From contig NZ_CP094970.1 in NCBI RefSeq assembly GCF_025790165.1, positions 3,720,001-3,784,000 on the forward strand: a stretch of 64,000 nt of DNA, read 5' to 3'. This DNA is from Solicola gregarius. Its GTDB lineage: Bacteria > Actinomycetota > Actinomycetes > Propionibacteriales > Nocardioidaceae. Below are positions 8,391 through 19,356 of the stretch, piece by piece. The notes beneath the pieces are model-generated. The model did not search any database. It was not told the DNA's origin and was given only the letters and a program-made list of their open reading frames with translations. The translations under genes and the position numbers were made by a program. Numbering within the stretch: position 1 is the stretch's first letter; every line of letters begins with the position of its first letter.

Positions 8391-9616
8391 GGGAGGGCGT
8401 TCTGGATCGCGGCGGCGAGGTCGCCGACTTGGGCATCGGTCATCACGAACGCGGGTGACAGCTGGATCGCACCGCCGCCCAGCGGGCGAGCGGAGACTCC
8501 CTCGCCGCGCAGGCGAGTCGCGACCGCACCGATCTGGCCCGCATCGACGAGTTGGACGGCCGCGACGGCGCCGACCCCGCTGCGTACCTCCTCGACGGAC
8601 GGGTGATCAGCAAGCGGCGCGAGCACCTCGTGCAGCGTCCGCTCGAGGCGGGCGGCGTCCTCGACCAGGCCTTCGCTCTCGATGATGTCGAGGTTGGCCA
8701 TCGCGGCCGCCGCCGACCCGGCATGACCGCCGTACGTGTAGCCGTGGCGCCACCAAACGCCGGCATCGGGGCGGAAGAACGGCTCGCTCACCCGCGGTGC
8801 GACGAACAGTGCCCCCATCGGCAGGTAGCCGGACGTGAGCCCCTTGGCGGTCGTCATCAGATCGGGCTCGAGCTCGAAGCGGGAGGAGGCGAACCACGAC
8901 CCGCCGATGCGTCCGAAGCCGGTGATGACCTCGTCGGCGACGAACAAGATGTCGTGCTCTCGGCAGATCTGGCGTACCTCTGCGAGGTAGCCGTCGGGCG
9001 GCGGGAAGATCCCGCCGGCGCCGATGACCGGCTCGCAGAAGAACGCGGCGATCCGGTCGGCGCCGATCCGTTCGATCGCCTCGAGCAGTGCCTTGCCGGA
9101 GTCCCAGCCGATCGAGACGGCGTCGTCCATCAGCCGGCCGTAGTCTGCGTGGTTCACGGGAATGCCGGCGAGCGCCGTACCGCCGACGTGCATCCCGTGG
9201 TACGCCTTCTCGCGCCCCAGCACGATGCGCTTGTCGGGCCTGCCGAGCTCATGCCAGTATCGGCGGGCGAGCTTGACCGCACTGTCTATCGAGTCGGAGC
9301 CGCCCGAGGTGAAGAACACCTTGCTTCCCGGCACGGGCGCGATGGTGGCGAGTCGCTCGGCGAGCTCGACGGTCGTGTCGACGGTATTGTCGCCGAAGGT
9401 GGAGTACGCCGCGATCGTGCGAAGTTGCTCCGCAACGGCATCGGCGATCTCCGTACGCCCGTGCCCGACGTTCGCGAACCAGAGGCCGGCGGTCGCGTCG
9501 AGGTAGCGCGTGCCTTCGGTGTCCCAGATGTACGCGCCCTCGCCGCGCGCGATGACGAACTCGCCGTCTCGTTCGATCGCCCCCATGTCGGCGAACCCAT
9601 GCCACAACGCACCCAT
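8381..9616 (-). CDS. Class III (omega) aminotransferase, PLP-dependent
   Basis: This 411-residue protein matches class III aminotransferases such as putrescine- or beta-alanine-pyruvate transaminases. The PLP-binding lysine is Lys258 in TTAKGLTSGY, and the upstream segment LFVADEVITGFGR holds the cofactor-ring aspartate. I chose the ATG at 9616 because AGGAGGA lies eight bases upstream; an earlier ATG at 9637 would have no such site. Together with the importer and dehydrogenase at 1246-6688 it could convert putrescine to 4-aminobutanal (inference). Its last residues Gln-Arg and stop are encoded by the foot of the 22-bp repeat family. Confidence 0.88.
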   Translation of the reverse strand: MGALWHGFADMGAIERDGEFVIARGEGAYIWDTEGTRYLDATAGLWFANVGHGRTEIADAVAEQLRTIAAYSTFGDNTVDTTVELAERLATIAPVPGSKVFFTSGGSDSIDSAVKLARRYWHELGRPDKRIVLGREKAYHGMHVGGTALAGIPVNHADYGRLMDDAVSIGWDSGKALLEAIERIGADRIAAFFCEPVIGAGGIFPPPDGYLAEVRQICREHDILFVADEVITGFGRIGGSWFASSRFELEPDLMTTAKGLTSGYLPMGALFVAPRVSEPFFRPDAGVWWRHGYTYGGHAGSAAAAMANLDIIESEGLVEDAARLERTLHEVLAPLADHPSVEEVRSGVGAVAAVQLVDAGQIGAVATRLRGEGVSARPLGGGAIQLSPAFVMTDAQVGDLAAAIQNALPQR

Positions 9617-9670
9617 CGGACCAGTCCTCCTGCTCATCGAAGTCGACGCGGCACACGATATGCCACGCGC

Positions 9671-10321
9671 TCAGACGAGCCCCGCGTCGTGTACGAGGAT
9701 CGCGATCTGCACCCGGTTCGTGGCGTCGAGTTTGGTGAACAACCGAGAGATGTGCGCCTTGACCGTCGCGACGCTCATGTGCAGCCCGGTTGCGATCTCG
9801 GCGTTGCTCAGCCCACGACCGACCGCAAGCGCCACCTCGAGCTCGCGCTCACTCAGCGCCGACAGCAGCGACTCGCGGGCGGCGTCGGCCTCGTTCGGCG
9901 TCTCGTCGGCGATCCGCCGCATCAGGCGAGCCGTCACCTTCGGCGACAACATCGGTTCGCCCTCGTGCACCTTGTGCACGGCATCGACGATCGTCGGCGG
10001 CGGGGTGTCCTTGAGCAGGAACCCGCTTGCACCCGCACGAAGTGCGCGGGAGACGTCGTCGTCGGCGTCGAACGTGGTCAATACGATGACCTTCGGTGGC
10101 GACGGCTGCTGCTCGATCAGCGCGGTCGCCTCCAGGCCGTCCATGCGCGGCATCCGAATGTCCATCAGTACGACGTCCGGCCGGTGTTCGGCGACGAGCT
10201 TCATGCACTCGCGACCGTCGCCGGCCTCCGCGACGACCTCGATGTCGGCCGCGCCGCCGAGGATCATCACCAGGCCGGCGCGTACGAGGGCGTCGTCGTC
10301 GACGATGAGCACCTTGATCAT
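9671..10321 (-). CDS. LuxR/NarL family response regulator
   Basis: The product is a 216-residue two-domain response regulator. The receiver starts MIKVLIVDDDALVRAG, with the phosphorylated aspartate in VVLMDIRMP and the conserved lysine in FLLKDTPP. The C-terminal LuxR-type helix-turn-helix includes LSEREL and GLSNAEIA. The ATG at 10321 overlaps the kinase stop in ATGA, so the pair is translationally coupled. It probably regulates the divergent ABC-2 exporter at 11618-13299, as is common for this arrangement in actinobacteria. Confidence 0.93.
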   Translation of the reverse strand: MIKVLIVDDDALVRAGLVMILGGAADIEVVAEAGDGRECMKLVAEHRPDVVLMDIRMPRMDGLEATALIEQQPSPPKVIVLTTFDADDDVSRALRAGASGFLLKDTPPPTIVDAVHKVHEGEPMLSPKVTARLMRRIADETPNEADAARESLLSALSERELEVALAVGRGLSNAEIATGLHMSVATVKAHISRLFTKLDATNRVQIAILVHDAGLV

Positions 10322-11487
10322 GGGGGACACGGTAGCCACGCCCGTACCTCGAACTCACCGTGGCCGTTGATCCGATGCCGCAGCGAGCCGCCGGTCAGCT
10401 CGGCGCGCTCGGTGAGCCCGATCAGCCCGAGTCCCGCGCCCGGCGTCGTACCGTCGCGGCCGACCCGCAGCGGATTGCGAATGTCTACCCGGATGCCCGT
10501 GTCGTCACGGCTCACCGAGAGCGTGACCTTGGCGTCCGGAGCGTGCTTACGGGCATTCGTGAGACCCTCCTGCACGATCCGGTAGACCGTGCGCCCGGTC
10601 GCATCCGGCACCGAGGTGCGTTCGTCCAGACCATTCTCGAAGTCGAGGTTCATCCCGTAGTCGAGCGCGTCCGCCACGAGCTCGGGGACGTCGCCGATCG
10701 TCGGTTGCGGGCGGTTCTTCGCGTCTTCGGCATCCTGCCCGCGCAGCACGCCGAGGACGCCGCGCAGCTCGGTGAGCGCCTCGTGCGCGTTGGTCTGGAT
10801 GACCTCGGCACTACGCGCGATCTCTTCGCGGCCGAGATCGGTGCGGTACGACAGTGCGCCGGCGTGCATCGTGACCAGGGAGATGCGATGCGCCAGTACG
10901 TCATGCATCTCGCGGGCGATCCGCGCCCGCTCGTTCGTACGCGCCTGCGCGACGCGTAGCTCCTGCTCCTGCTCGGCCCGGGTCGCGCGCTCGCGCAATG
11001 TCCACAGCAGCTCGCGCCGCGAGCCGACGTACATACCGATGGCGACGAGCGCGATCGTGAACACCACGTTGGTCGTGAACGACACCCATGCGGGTTCCGG
11101 GCCGCCGACCTGCGTCGGCGCGAGTGCGGTGAAGCTCGCCGAGGCGACGAGGCCGACGATGCTGACCGAGATGATCTGCCCCCAGCGCCGCTGCGTCGCG
11201 ACCGAGACGGTGGCGAGGCAGGACGCACCGGCCGACGCGCCCGACACGACCATGAAGGCGTTCAGAACGAGCGCGATCGTCAGCGGCCAGCGTCGCCGCA
11301 GCTGCATGAGGCCGAGACTCGCGATGCCGAGGAGGAGGTCGGTCCAGAAGAGTGCTCGGTTCTCGTCCCACTCCGGCTTCGCATACACCGACCACGCCAG
11401 TGCGCTGATCAGCACCACGAGCGCAATACGCCAGAGGTGCGACCACCAACGCAACCGAGGCTGGTACTCGGGGCCGGCGGACGTCAT
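10318..11487 (-). CDS. Sensor histidine kinase, HisKA_3 type
   Basis: This 389-residue kinase has about four to five hydrophobic segments in its first 150 residues and no large extracellular domain, so it probably senses within or at the membrane. The phosphoacceptor region reads ARIAREMHDVLAHRIS and the ATP-binding part ends with GAGLGLIGLTERAE. The gene overlaps the response regulator by ATGA. Its start codon follows a TAGGCT box by six bases, which suggests a leaderless transcript. It resembles the DesK/LiaS-type partners of ABC exporters. Confidence 0.92.
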   Translation of the reverse strand: MTSAGPEYQPRLRWWSHLWRIALVVLISALAWSVYAKPEWDENRALFWTDLLLGIASLGLMQLRRRWPLTIALVLNAFMVVSGASAGASCLATVSVATQRRWGQIISVSIVGLVASASFTALAPTQVGGPEPAWVSFTTNVVFTIALVAIGMYVGSRRELLWTLRERATRAEQEQELRVAQARTNERARIAREMHDVLAHRISLVTMHAGALSYRTDLGREEIARSAEVIQTNAHEALTELRGVLGVLRGQDAEDAKNRPQPTIGDVPELVADALDYGMNLDFENGLDERTSVPDATGRTVYRIVQEGLTNARKHAPDAKVTLSVSRDDTGIRVDIRNPLRVGRDGTTPGAGLGLIGLTERAELTGGSLRHRINGHGEFEVRAWLPCPP

Positions 11488-11493
11488 ATCCCC

Positions 11494-11499
11494 AGCCTA
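11494..11499 (-). promoter_or_regulatory. -10 box of the histidine kinase gene (leaderless type)
   Basis: TAGGCT on the minus strand is separated from the ATG at 11487 by GGGGAT. With transcription starting about seven bases after the box, the mRNA would begin at or next to the start codon. No ribosome binding site is visible. Confidence 0.5.
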
Positions 11500-11617
11500 T
11501 GGCCGTCCGTCGGGCACAACCACGTCTGTGGGGTCAGGGTCACTCATACTTTGGTCTATTCGGAATCATCCGCCGGACCGATGCGGTCGACCGCCCGGGT
11601 CCAGCAGGATATTGGTC

Positions 11618-12517
11618 ATGATCACGGTTGAAGGTCTATCGAAGAACTACGGAGAGTTCCGAGCGGTCGATGACGTTTCGTTCGTCTGCAAGCCCGGCTC
11701 GGTGACGGGGTTCCTCGGTCCGAACGGCGCCGGCAAGTCGACCACGATGCGCATCATGGTCGGTCTCACGCCGCCGACGCACGGGCACGCAACCGTCGGG
11801 GGAGTCGACTACCACGACATTCCGAATCCCGGCACCAAGGTTGGCGTACTGCTCGATGCCTCGGCTCAGCATGCCGGACGCACGGGCCGCGAGATCCTCA
11901 CGCTCGGCGCGATGACGATGGGGCTGCCGAAGAGCCGCGTCGACGAGATGCTCGAGCTGGTAAGTCTGTCCGACAAGGAGTCGCGTCGCCGGCTCCGCAA
12001 CTACTCGCTCGGCATGCGCCAGCGACTCGGCATCGCACATGCACTGATGGGTGACCCCGAGGTGCTGATCCTCGACGAGCCGGCGAACGGCCTCGACCCG
12101 GCCGGCATCCACTGGATGCGCGGGCTGCTGCGTGACTACGCGAACCGCGGCGGCACGGTACTGCTGTCCTCGCACCTGCTGCACGAGGTCGAGGTGATCG
12201 CCGACGAGCTGATCCTGATCGGCAACGGCCGCATCGTCGCTCAGGGTACGAAGTCCGAGCTGCTCCAGACGGCGGGTACGTTCGTCCGCGCGATCGAGCC
12301 GGACGCGCTCGCCGCCGCGCTGAGTCAGGCCGGCATCCACGCGACGCCGTCGGGTGACGCGGGGATGCGTACCGATGCCGAGCCCGCCGAGGTCGGCAAG
12401 GTGGCCGCGGGTGCCGGTGTGGCACTCCAAGAACTACGTCCCGCCGACGGCGCCGGGCTCGAGGAGATGTTCCTCCAGCTCACCGCCGACAGCCAACGCG
12501 AAGGAGCAGAGGCATGA
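11618..12517 (+). CDS. ABC-2 type exporter, ATP-binding subunit
   Basis: This 299-residue ATPase starts MITVEGLSKNYGEFRA. Walker A is GPNGAGKS, the signature is YSLGMRQRLG, and Walker B is LILDEPANGLDP. The C-terminal extension of about 80 residues is typical of drug or bacteriocin exporters. The ATG at 11618 is the first start that gives family homology; the frame is open far upstream only by chance, opposite the kinase gene. It is coupled to the permease gene by ATGA and is probably controlled by the divergent two-component system. Confidence 0.9.
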   Translation: MITVEGLSKNYGEFRAVDDVSFVCKPGSVTGFLGPNGAGKSTTMRIMVGLTPPTHGHATVGGVDYHDIPNPGTKVGVLLDASAQHAGRTGREILTLGAMTMGLPKSRVDEMLELVSLSDKESRRRLRNYSLGMRQRLGIAHALMGDPEVLILDEPANGLDPAGIHWMRGLLRDYANRGGTVLLSSHLLHEVEVIADELILIGNGRIVAQGTKSELLQTAGTFVRAIEPDALAAALSQAGIHATPSGDAGMRTDAEPAEVGKVAAGAGVALQELRPADGAGLEEMFLQLTADSQREGAEA

Positions 12518-13299
12518 GCGCCGCAACGGTGGAGAACACCGCGCCGATGAAGGCGGGCAACAGGATTCCGCTGACGCGGCTGATCTCGGTCGAGCTCCGC
12601 AAGTCGTACGACACGCTCGCGGGTCGATGGCTGCTGATAGCGATCGGCGCGATCACCGCAACCGCTGTGCTGATCTTCTTCCTCACTGCCGACTCGTCCG
12701 ATCGTACGTACGGGAACTTCGCCGGCGTCACGGCCTCACCGCAGGCGATTCTGCTGCCGGTTCTCGGCGTGTTGCTGATCACCAGCGAGTGGTCGCAGCG
12801 AACCGCCCTGGTGACGTTCACGCTCGCTCCCAACCGCGGTCGGGTGCTGATCTCGAAGATCGTTGCGGCGCTGATCCTCGGTGTCGCCGCGGTGCTGATC
12901 GCGAACGTGTTCGCATCGATCTTCACGGTCATCGGCGGCGCCAGCGACCCCTGGGGAAGCGGCTCGGAGGTACTCGAGTACGGCTTCGCGAAGTTCGGGC
13001 TGTTCCAGTTGATCCAGATCATGTGGGGCGTCGGCTTCGGCCTGCTGCTGCTCAACTCCGCCGCCGCCATCGTGGCGTTCTTCGCGGTGCCGATGGTGAT
13101 CTCGATCGTCAGCGATCTGTGGAGCGCGATGGAAGACATCGGCCCGTGGGTGGATCTCGGCACCTCTTCGCAGATGCTGTTCGACTCCGACGGCATGTCG
13201 TCGGCCGAGTGGCAGCACCTGGTGGTCGGAGTGCTGATCTGGTTGGGCATCCCGATCGTCATCGGCACCATGCGGCTGTTTCGCAGTGAGGTGAAGTAG
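12514..13299 (+). CDS. ABC-2 type exporter, permease subunit
   Basis: This 261-residue protein has about six hydrophobic segments separated by short loops, typical of ABC-2 permeases. An extracytoplasmic loop of about 40 residues (ADSSDRTYGNF and following) comes after the first segment. The start overlaps the ATPase stop in ATGA. The exported substrate cannot be read from sequence; exporters next to NarL-type systems often move antimicrobial peptides or lipids. Confidence 0.87.
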   Translation: MSAATVENTAPMKAGNRIPLTRLISVELRKSYDTLAGRWLLIAIGAITATAVLIFFLTADSSDRTYGNFAGVTASPQAILLPVLGVLLITSEWSQRTALVTFTLAPNRGRVLISKIVAALILGVAAVLIANVFASIFTVIGGASDPWGSGSEVLEYGFAKFGLFQLIQIMWGVGFGLLLLNSAAAIVAFFAVPMVISIVSDLWSAMEDIGPWVDLGTSSQMLFDSDGMSSAEWQHLVVGVLIWLGIPIVIGTMRLFRSEVK

Positions 13300-13319
13300 C
13301 CGTCACGAGCTGGGGGATA

Positions 13320-13358
13320 CGAAGGTCCGGGCCGGTCGGGGGACTGCCCGGGCCTTCG
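13320..13358 (+). terminator. Hairpin terminator after the ABC exporter operon
   Basis: A 13-bp stem (13320-13332 with 13346-13358) carries one T-G wobble pair and a 13-base loop. It lies 20 bases after the permease stop. There is no run of T, which is usual in this GC-rich group. Confidence 0.7.
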
Positions 13359-13370
13359 CATGTCCGGAGC

Positions 13371-13438
13371 CCCCGTGAGCCGCACGCTCCTGTGCGACGC
13401 GCCCGCGTGTCTCCACCAGAACGTGCGCCTCACGGGGC
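13371..13438. repeat. Inverted repeat with CCCCGTGAG feet (family B, upstream of dxr)
   Basis: CCCCGTGAGCCGCACG (13371-13386) pairs with CGTGCGCCTCACGGGG (13422-13437) with one mismatch across a 35-base loop. The same arms recur at 24530-24598 with an unrelated loop. It lies between the exporter terminator and dxr, ending 27 bases before the dxr start. Confidence 0.75.
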
Positions 13439-13464
13439 AGGGCGCGTACTGAGAGACTTGGGGC

Positions 13465-14682
13465 ATGCATACACGGCGTGACGTGATCGTCCTCGGCTCG
13501 ACCGGATCCGTCGGTACCCAAGCGCTCGAGCTCGTCGCCGCGAACCCCGACCGGTTCCGGATCGTCGGACTTGCAGCCGGCGGAGGCAACCCGGACCTGC
13601 TCGCGCGGCAGGTGATCGACGCGGGGGTGCCGGTCGTCGCGGTCGCGCGCACGTCGGCCGTCCAGGACGTCCAGCTCGCGCTGTACGCCGAGGCGCAGCG
13701 GCGCGGCTGGTCATCGGGTGACTATGCGCTCCCACGGATCCTCGCCGGGCCCGATGCCGCGGCCGATCTCGCGCGGGAGAGCTGCGACGTCCTCCTCAAC
13801 GCGATCACCGGATCGGTCGGCCTGCTGCCGACGATCGCGGCGCTGGAGGCAGGTACGACGCTCGCACTCGCCAACAAGGAGTCGCTCATCGTCGGCGGCC
13901 CGATCGTGACCGGCCTCGCCAAGCCCGGACAGATCGTGCCGGTCGACTCCGAGCACAGCGCGATCGCGCAGTGTCTGCGCGCCGGCCGCGCCGAGGAGGT
14001 ACGCCGGCTGGTGCTCACCGCGAGCGGCGGCCCGTTCCGCGGGCGTACGCGCGACGAGCTCGAGACCGTCACGGTCGAGCAGGCCATGCAGCATCCGAAC
14101 TTCGCGATGGGGCCCGTCATCACGATCAACTCGGCGACACTCGTCAACAAGGGCCTCGAGCTGATCGAGGCGCAGCTGTTGTTCGATGTGCCGATCGAGC
14201 GGGTCGACGTCGTGGTGCATCCGCAGCAGCAGATCCACTCGATGGTCGAGTTCGTCGACGGCTCGACGATCGCGCAGGCGTCGCCTCCGACGATGGCGAT
14301 CCCGATCGCGCTCGGCATGGGCTGGCCCGACCGCGTCGTCGACGCGGGGGAGTCCTGCGACTGGACCCGCGCGAGCACCTGGGAGTTCTTTCCGCTCGAC
14401 GACGAGGCGTTCCCCGCGGTACGCCTTGCCCGGACCGCGGCCGCGCACGGACGTACCGCCCCGGCCGTCTACAACGCCGCCAACGAGGTGTGCGTCGACG
14501 CGTTCGTGGCCGGTGAGATCGCGTTCCCGGCGATCGCCGACACGGTCGCGTCGGTGCTGGGCGAACACATTGCGGCCGACCGCGTACCCTCGGAAGTGGC
14601 CCGGTTGAACGTCGAGGACGTGCTGTCTGCCGATGCGTGGGCCCGTGAACGTGCGACCAGGACCGTAACGGAGAGTCGATGA
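13465..14682 (+). CDS. dxr: 1-deoxy-D-xylulose 5-phosphate reductoisomerase
   Basis: This 405-residue enzyme makes 2-C-methyl-D-erythritol 4-phosphate, the second step of the MEP isoprenoid pathway. The N-terminal NADPH fold shows [14 protein letters not shown], the catalytic domain has [11 protein letters not shown] and PVDSEHSAI, and the substrate loop is ASGGPFRG. Length is normal. The ATG at 13465 begins the family homology, with GAGACT six bases upstream as a possible -10 box. It starts a dxr, site-2 protease, ispG run conserved in actinobacteria. Confidence 0.97.
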   Translation: MHTRRDVIVLGSTGSVGTQALELVAANPDRFRIVGLAAGGGNPDLLARQVIDAGVPVVAVARTSAVQDVQLALYAEAQRRGWSSGDYALPRILAGPDAAADLARESCDVLLNAITGSVGLLPTIAALEAGTTLALANKESLIVGGPIVTGLAKPGQIVPVDSEHSAIAQCLRAGRAEEVRRLVLTASGGPFRGRTRDELETVTVEQAMQHPNFAMGPVITINSATLVNKGLELIEAQLLFDVPIERVDVVVHPQQQIHSMVEFVDGSTIAQASPPTMAIPIALGMGWPDRVVDAGESCDWTRASTWEFFPLDDEAFPAVRLARTAAAHGRTAPAVYNAANEVCVDAFVAGEIAFPAIADTVASVLGEHIAADRVPSEVARLNVEDVLSADAWARERATRTVTESR

Positions 14683-14698
14683 TCGTGGGAGAGTGCCC

Positions 14699-15997
14699 GT
14701 GGAGGGACTGATCTACGCCTTGGGCGTGGTGATCTTCATCGTCGGCGTGATCGTGTCGATCGCTCTGCACGAGGTCGGTCACATGCTGCCGGCGAAGAAG
14801 TTCGGCATCAAGGTCACACAGTACTTCGTCGGCTTCGGCAAGACGGTCTGGTCGGTACGCCGCGGCGAGACCGAGTACGGGTTCAAGGCGATCCCGCTCG
14901 GCGGCTTCGTCAAGATGGTCGGCATGCTTCCGCCGCATCAGGGCGACGACCCGACCACGGTGCGCAAGACCAACACCGGAATGTTCACGCAGCTCATCTC
15001 CGACGCACGCAGCAGCGAGTACGAGCACGTCGGTCCGGACGACGAGGATCGGCTGTTCTACCGCAAGCCGTGGTGGCAGAAGCTGATCGTGATGTCGGGT
15101 GGACCCCTCGTCAACATCGGCATCGCGCTCGTCCTCTTCACGATCGCGTTCACGCTGATCGGTGCGCAGAAGCCGACGACGACGGTCAACTCCGTCTCCG
15201 CCTGCGCGATCCCTGCCGACCGTGACGTGCAGACGTGCCAGCCGGGCGACCCGAAGACGCCGGCCAACGAGGCCGGGCTGGAGCCGGGCGACCAGGTCGT
15301 GTCGTTCGACGGCACGGCGGTCACCGACTGGGACCAGCTCACCGAGCTGATCCGCGACAACGGTGGCGACAAGGCCAGCATCGTCATCGACCGCGGTGGC
15401 GAGCAGCGCACCAAGTCGGTCGAGACGATCGTCGAGGTGCGGCCGTCGCTTGACGAGCCCGAGCAGTACGAGGAGGTCGGCTTCCTCGGTATCTCGCCGA
15501 CCACGGAGTACGAGCGGCAGGACCTCGGTTTCGTACTCTCCACGATGGGCGACTACACGAAGGCGACCGGCGAGGCGATCCTGCACCTGCCGCAGAAGAT
15601 GGTCGAGGTCGCCGATGCGGCGTTCGGCGGTGAGCGCAAGGACGACAGCCCGATGAGCGTCGTCGGTGCGGGCCGGGTCGCTGGTGAGATGGTCACTGTC
15701 GACGACACCACGTGGACCGACCGCGCGTTCCGGCTGATCACCCTCATCGCGGCGGTCAACCTGTTCATCGCACTGTTCAACTTCATCCCGCTGCTGCCGC
15801 TCGACGGCGGCCATATCGCCGGTGCGCTGTACGAGGCGTTGCGCCGTGGGTTCGCCAAGGTCATCCGCAAACCGGACCCGGGGTACGTCGACGTGGCGAA
15901 GATGCTGCCCGTCGCGTACGTCGTCGGAGCACTGCTTCTCGTGATGGGCGTACTGCTCATTTACGCCGATATCGTCAACCCGGTCACCCTCACCTAG
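14699..15997 (+). CDS. RIP metalloprotease, site-2 protease family (RseP/Rip1-like)
   Basis: This membrane zinc protease has about 432 residues. HEVGH at 24-28 in the first membrane segment and LDGG with Asp369 in the third are the metal-binding and catalytic motifs. A PDZ domain lies between them, recognisable by [19 protein letters not shown]. In mycobacteria the homologue cuts anti-sigma factors inside the membrane. I chose GTG 14699 because GGGAGAG sits five bases upstream; GTG 14693 is the alternative. It lies between dxr and ispG as in most actinobacteria. Confidence 0.92.
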   Translation: MEGLIYALGVVIFIVGVIVSIALHEVGHMLPAKKFGIKVTQYFVGFGKTVWSVRRGETEYGFKAIPLGGFVKMVGMLPPHQGDDPTTVRKTNTGMFTQLISDARSSEYEHVGPDDEDRLFYRKPWWQKLIVMSGGPLVNIGIALVLFTIAFTLIGAQKPTTTVNSVSACAIPADRDVQTCQPGDPKTPANEAGLEPGDQVVSFDGTAVTDWDQLTELIRDNGGDKASIVIDRGGEQRTKSVETIVEVRPSLDEPEQYEEVGFLGISPTTEYERQDLGFVLSTMGDYTKATGEAILHLPQKMVEVADAAFGGERKDDSPMSVVGAGRVAGEMVTVDDTTWTDRAFRLITLIAAVNLFIALFNFIPLLPLDGGHIAGALYEALRRGFAKVIRKPDPGYVDVAKMLPVAYVVGALLLVMGVLLIYADIVNPVTLT

Positions 15998-16007
15998 GAG
16001 GCGTCGT

Positions 16008-17159
<1,152 letters not shown>

Positions 17160-17181
17160 GCGCGTACTGCCCCGGGGTGGG

Positions 17182-17271
17182 ATGTTTACCATGTAAACAT
17201 GGTAAACATTCGCCTTGCATGGAGAATTCGCCATGCAAGGCGCACCTTTACCATGTAAACATGGTAAAGGT
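17182..17271. repeat. Three consecutive 12-bp-stem hairpins sharing a TTTACCATG core
   Basis: Hairpin 1 is ATGTTTACCATG (17182-17193), loop TAAA, CATGGTAAACAT (17198-17209). Hairpin 2 is CGCCTTGCATGG (17211-17222), loop AGAATTCG, CCATGCAAGGCG (17231-17242). Hairpin 3 is ACCTTTACCATG (17244-17255), loop TAAA, CATGGTAAAGGT (17260-17271). All stems are perfect, and neighbours are one base apart. The segment is far richer in A and T than its surroundings. It may terminate ispG transcription or act as an operator array for the acetyltransferase gene starting at 17298. Confidence 0.9.
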
Positions 17272-17297
17272 CGGGCGGCTGTGGCAGGATCGGCGGG

Positions 17298-17756
17298 ATG
17301 ACCGTCGAGCTGAGAACGATGTCCGAGGCCGAGTTCGCCGCCTATCGCGACTACGCGATCGCCGAGTACGCGAAGGACAACGTCCGCGCCGGCACGATGC
17401 TCTCCGCCGAGGCACCCGAGGCCGCGAAGCGCCAGTTCGAGGAGTTGCTGCCCGACGGGGCGGCTACCGAGGGCAATCACCTGTTGCTGGCAGAGCACGA
17501 CGGTGAGCGGGTCGGCATCCTGTGGCTGCAGATCCGCGCGCCGAAGGCGTTCGTGTACGACATCGAGGTCGACGAGCCCGGTCGAGGCCGCGGTCACGGT
17601 CGGGCCATCATGCTGGCGGGTCAGGCGTTCGCCCACGAACGCGGCGCCGCCTCGATCGGTCTGCACGTGTTCGCCGATAATTCGGCGGCGGTGCGCCTGT
17701 ACGAGATGCTCGGTTACGACGTCGTCAGCCAGAAGATGTCGAGGACCCTGCCATGA
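17298..17756 (+). CDS. GNAT family N-acetyltransferase
   Basis: This 152-residue protein has the GNAT fold, with the acetyl-CoA loop seen as DEPGRGRGHGRAIM and the closing segment NSAAVRLYEMLGYDVV. It lies 26 bases after the triple hairpin and overlaps the next acetyltransferase gene by ATGA, so the two are made together. The acceptor is unknown. Confidence 0.88.
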   Translation: MTVELRTMSEAEFAAYRDYAIAEYAKDNVRAGTMLSAEAPEAAKRQFEELLPDGAATEGNHLLLAEHDGERVGILWLQIRAPKAFVYDIEVDEPGRGRGHGRAIMLAGQAFAHERGAASIGLHVFADNSAAVRLYEMLGYDVVSQKMSRTLP

Positions 17757-18238
17757 CCGCGTACACGATCCGGGAGGCGACGCGCGACGATGCGCAGGCC
17801 CTGCACGAGCTGGGCGCCGCGGTCACGATCCCGACGTACGCACCGATCGCGGGCGAGGAGTACGCGCGCTTCGTCATGGAGACCTGGTGGCGCACCGACT
17901 ACATCGCGGAGTCGATGGGGCGTACGACGCACTACCTCGCCGAGCGCGACCACGAGATTCTCGGTACGGCGGTCGTCGGCGACCTCGACGGCGAGCCGGT
18001 GCTGTGGAAGCTGTACGTGCTGCCGTCCGAACACGGTAGCGGCATCGGCTCCGCCCTCCTCGAGACGGCTATCGGGGGTCTGCCGGACGACGTCGACCGC
18101 CTGCTGCTGTCCTACCTCGACGGCAACGAACACGCGGCGGCGTTCTACCGCGCGAAGGGATTCACCTACGTACGCAGCGCGTCGGACGCGGGCGGCGTCA
18201 CCAACCACTGGATGGGCCTCGCGCTCCCGCGTACCTGA
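17753..18238 (+). CDS. GNAT family N-acetyltransferase
   Basis: This 161-residue acetyltransferase shows the acetyl-CoA binding segment LPSEHGSGIGSALLE and the C-terminal NEHAAAFYRAKGFTYV. It is translationally coupled to the preceding acetyltransferase. The N-terminal part resembles acetyltransferases that begin with IREATRDDAQALHEL. The substrate is not predictable. Confidence 0.88.
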   Translation: MTAYTIREATRDDAQALHELGAAVTIPTYAPIAGEEYARFVMETWWRTDYIAESMGRTTHYLAERDHEILGTAVVGDLDGEPVLWKLYVLPSEHGSGIGSALLETAIGGLPDDVDRLLLSYLDGNEHAAAFYRAKGFTYVRSASDAGGVTNHWMGLALPRT

Positions 18239-18254
18239 AGCGTGGCGCACTCGG

Positions 18255-18260
18255 TAGGCT
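18255..18260 (+). promoter_or_regulatory. -10 box of galE (leaderless type)
   Basis: TAGGCT is followed after eight bases by the galE ATG at 18269. No ribosome binding site lies between them, so a leaderless transcript is likely. Confidence 0.5.
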
Positions 18261-18268
18261 CGGGTCCC

Positions 18269-19282
<1,014 letters not shown>

Positions 19283-19356
19283 TCGGGAGATCTTGAAGGG
19301 GCGCGGTCGGTTGTGCGTACCGTGGAACGAACCCACCCTTCGAAGCTGGGGGAATG

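Noticed and set aside
17182-17271. Integron or phage attachment site
   Set aside because: No integrase, tRNA end or gene cassette is nearby, and the three symmetric hairpins do not have a crossover-type arrangement.
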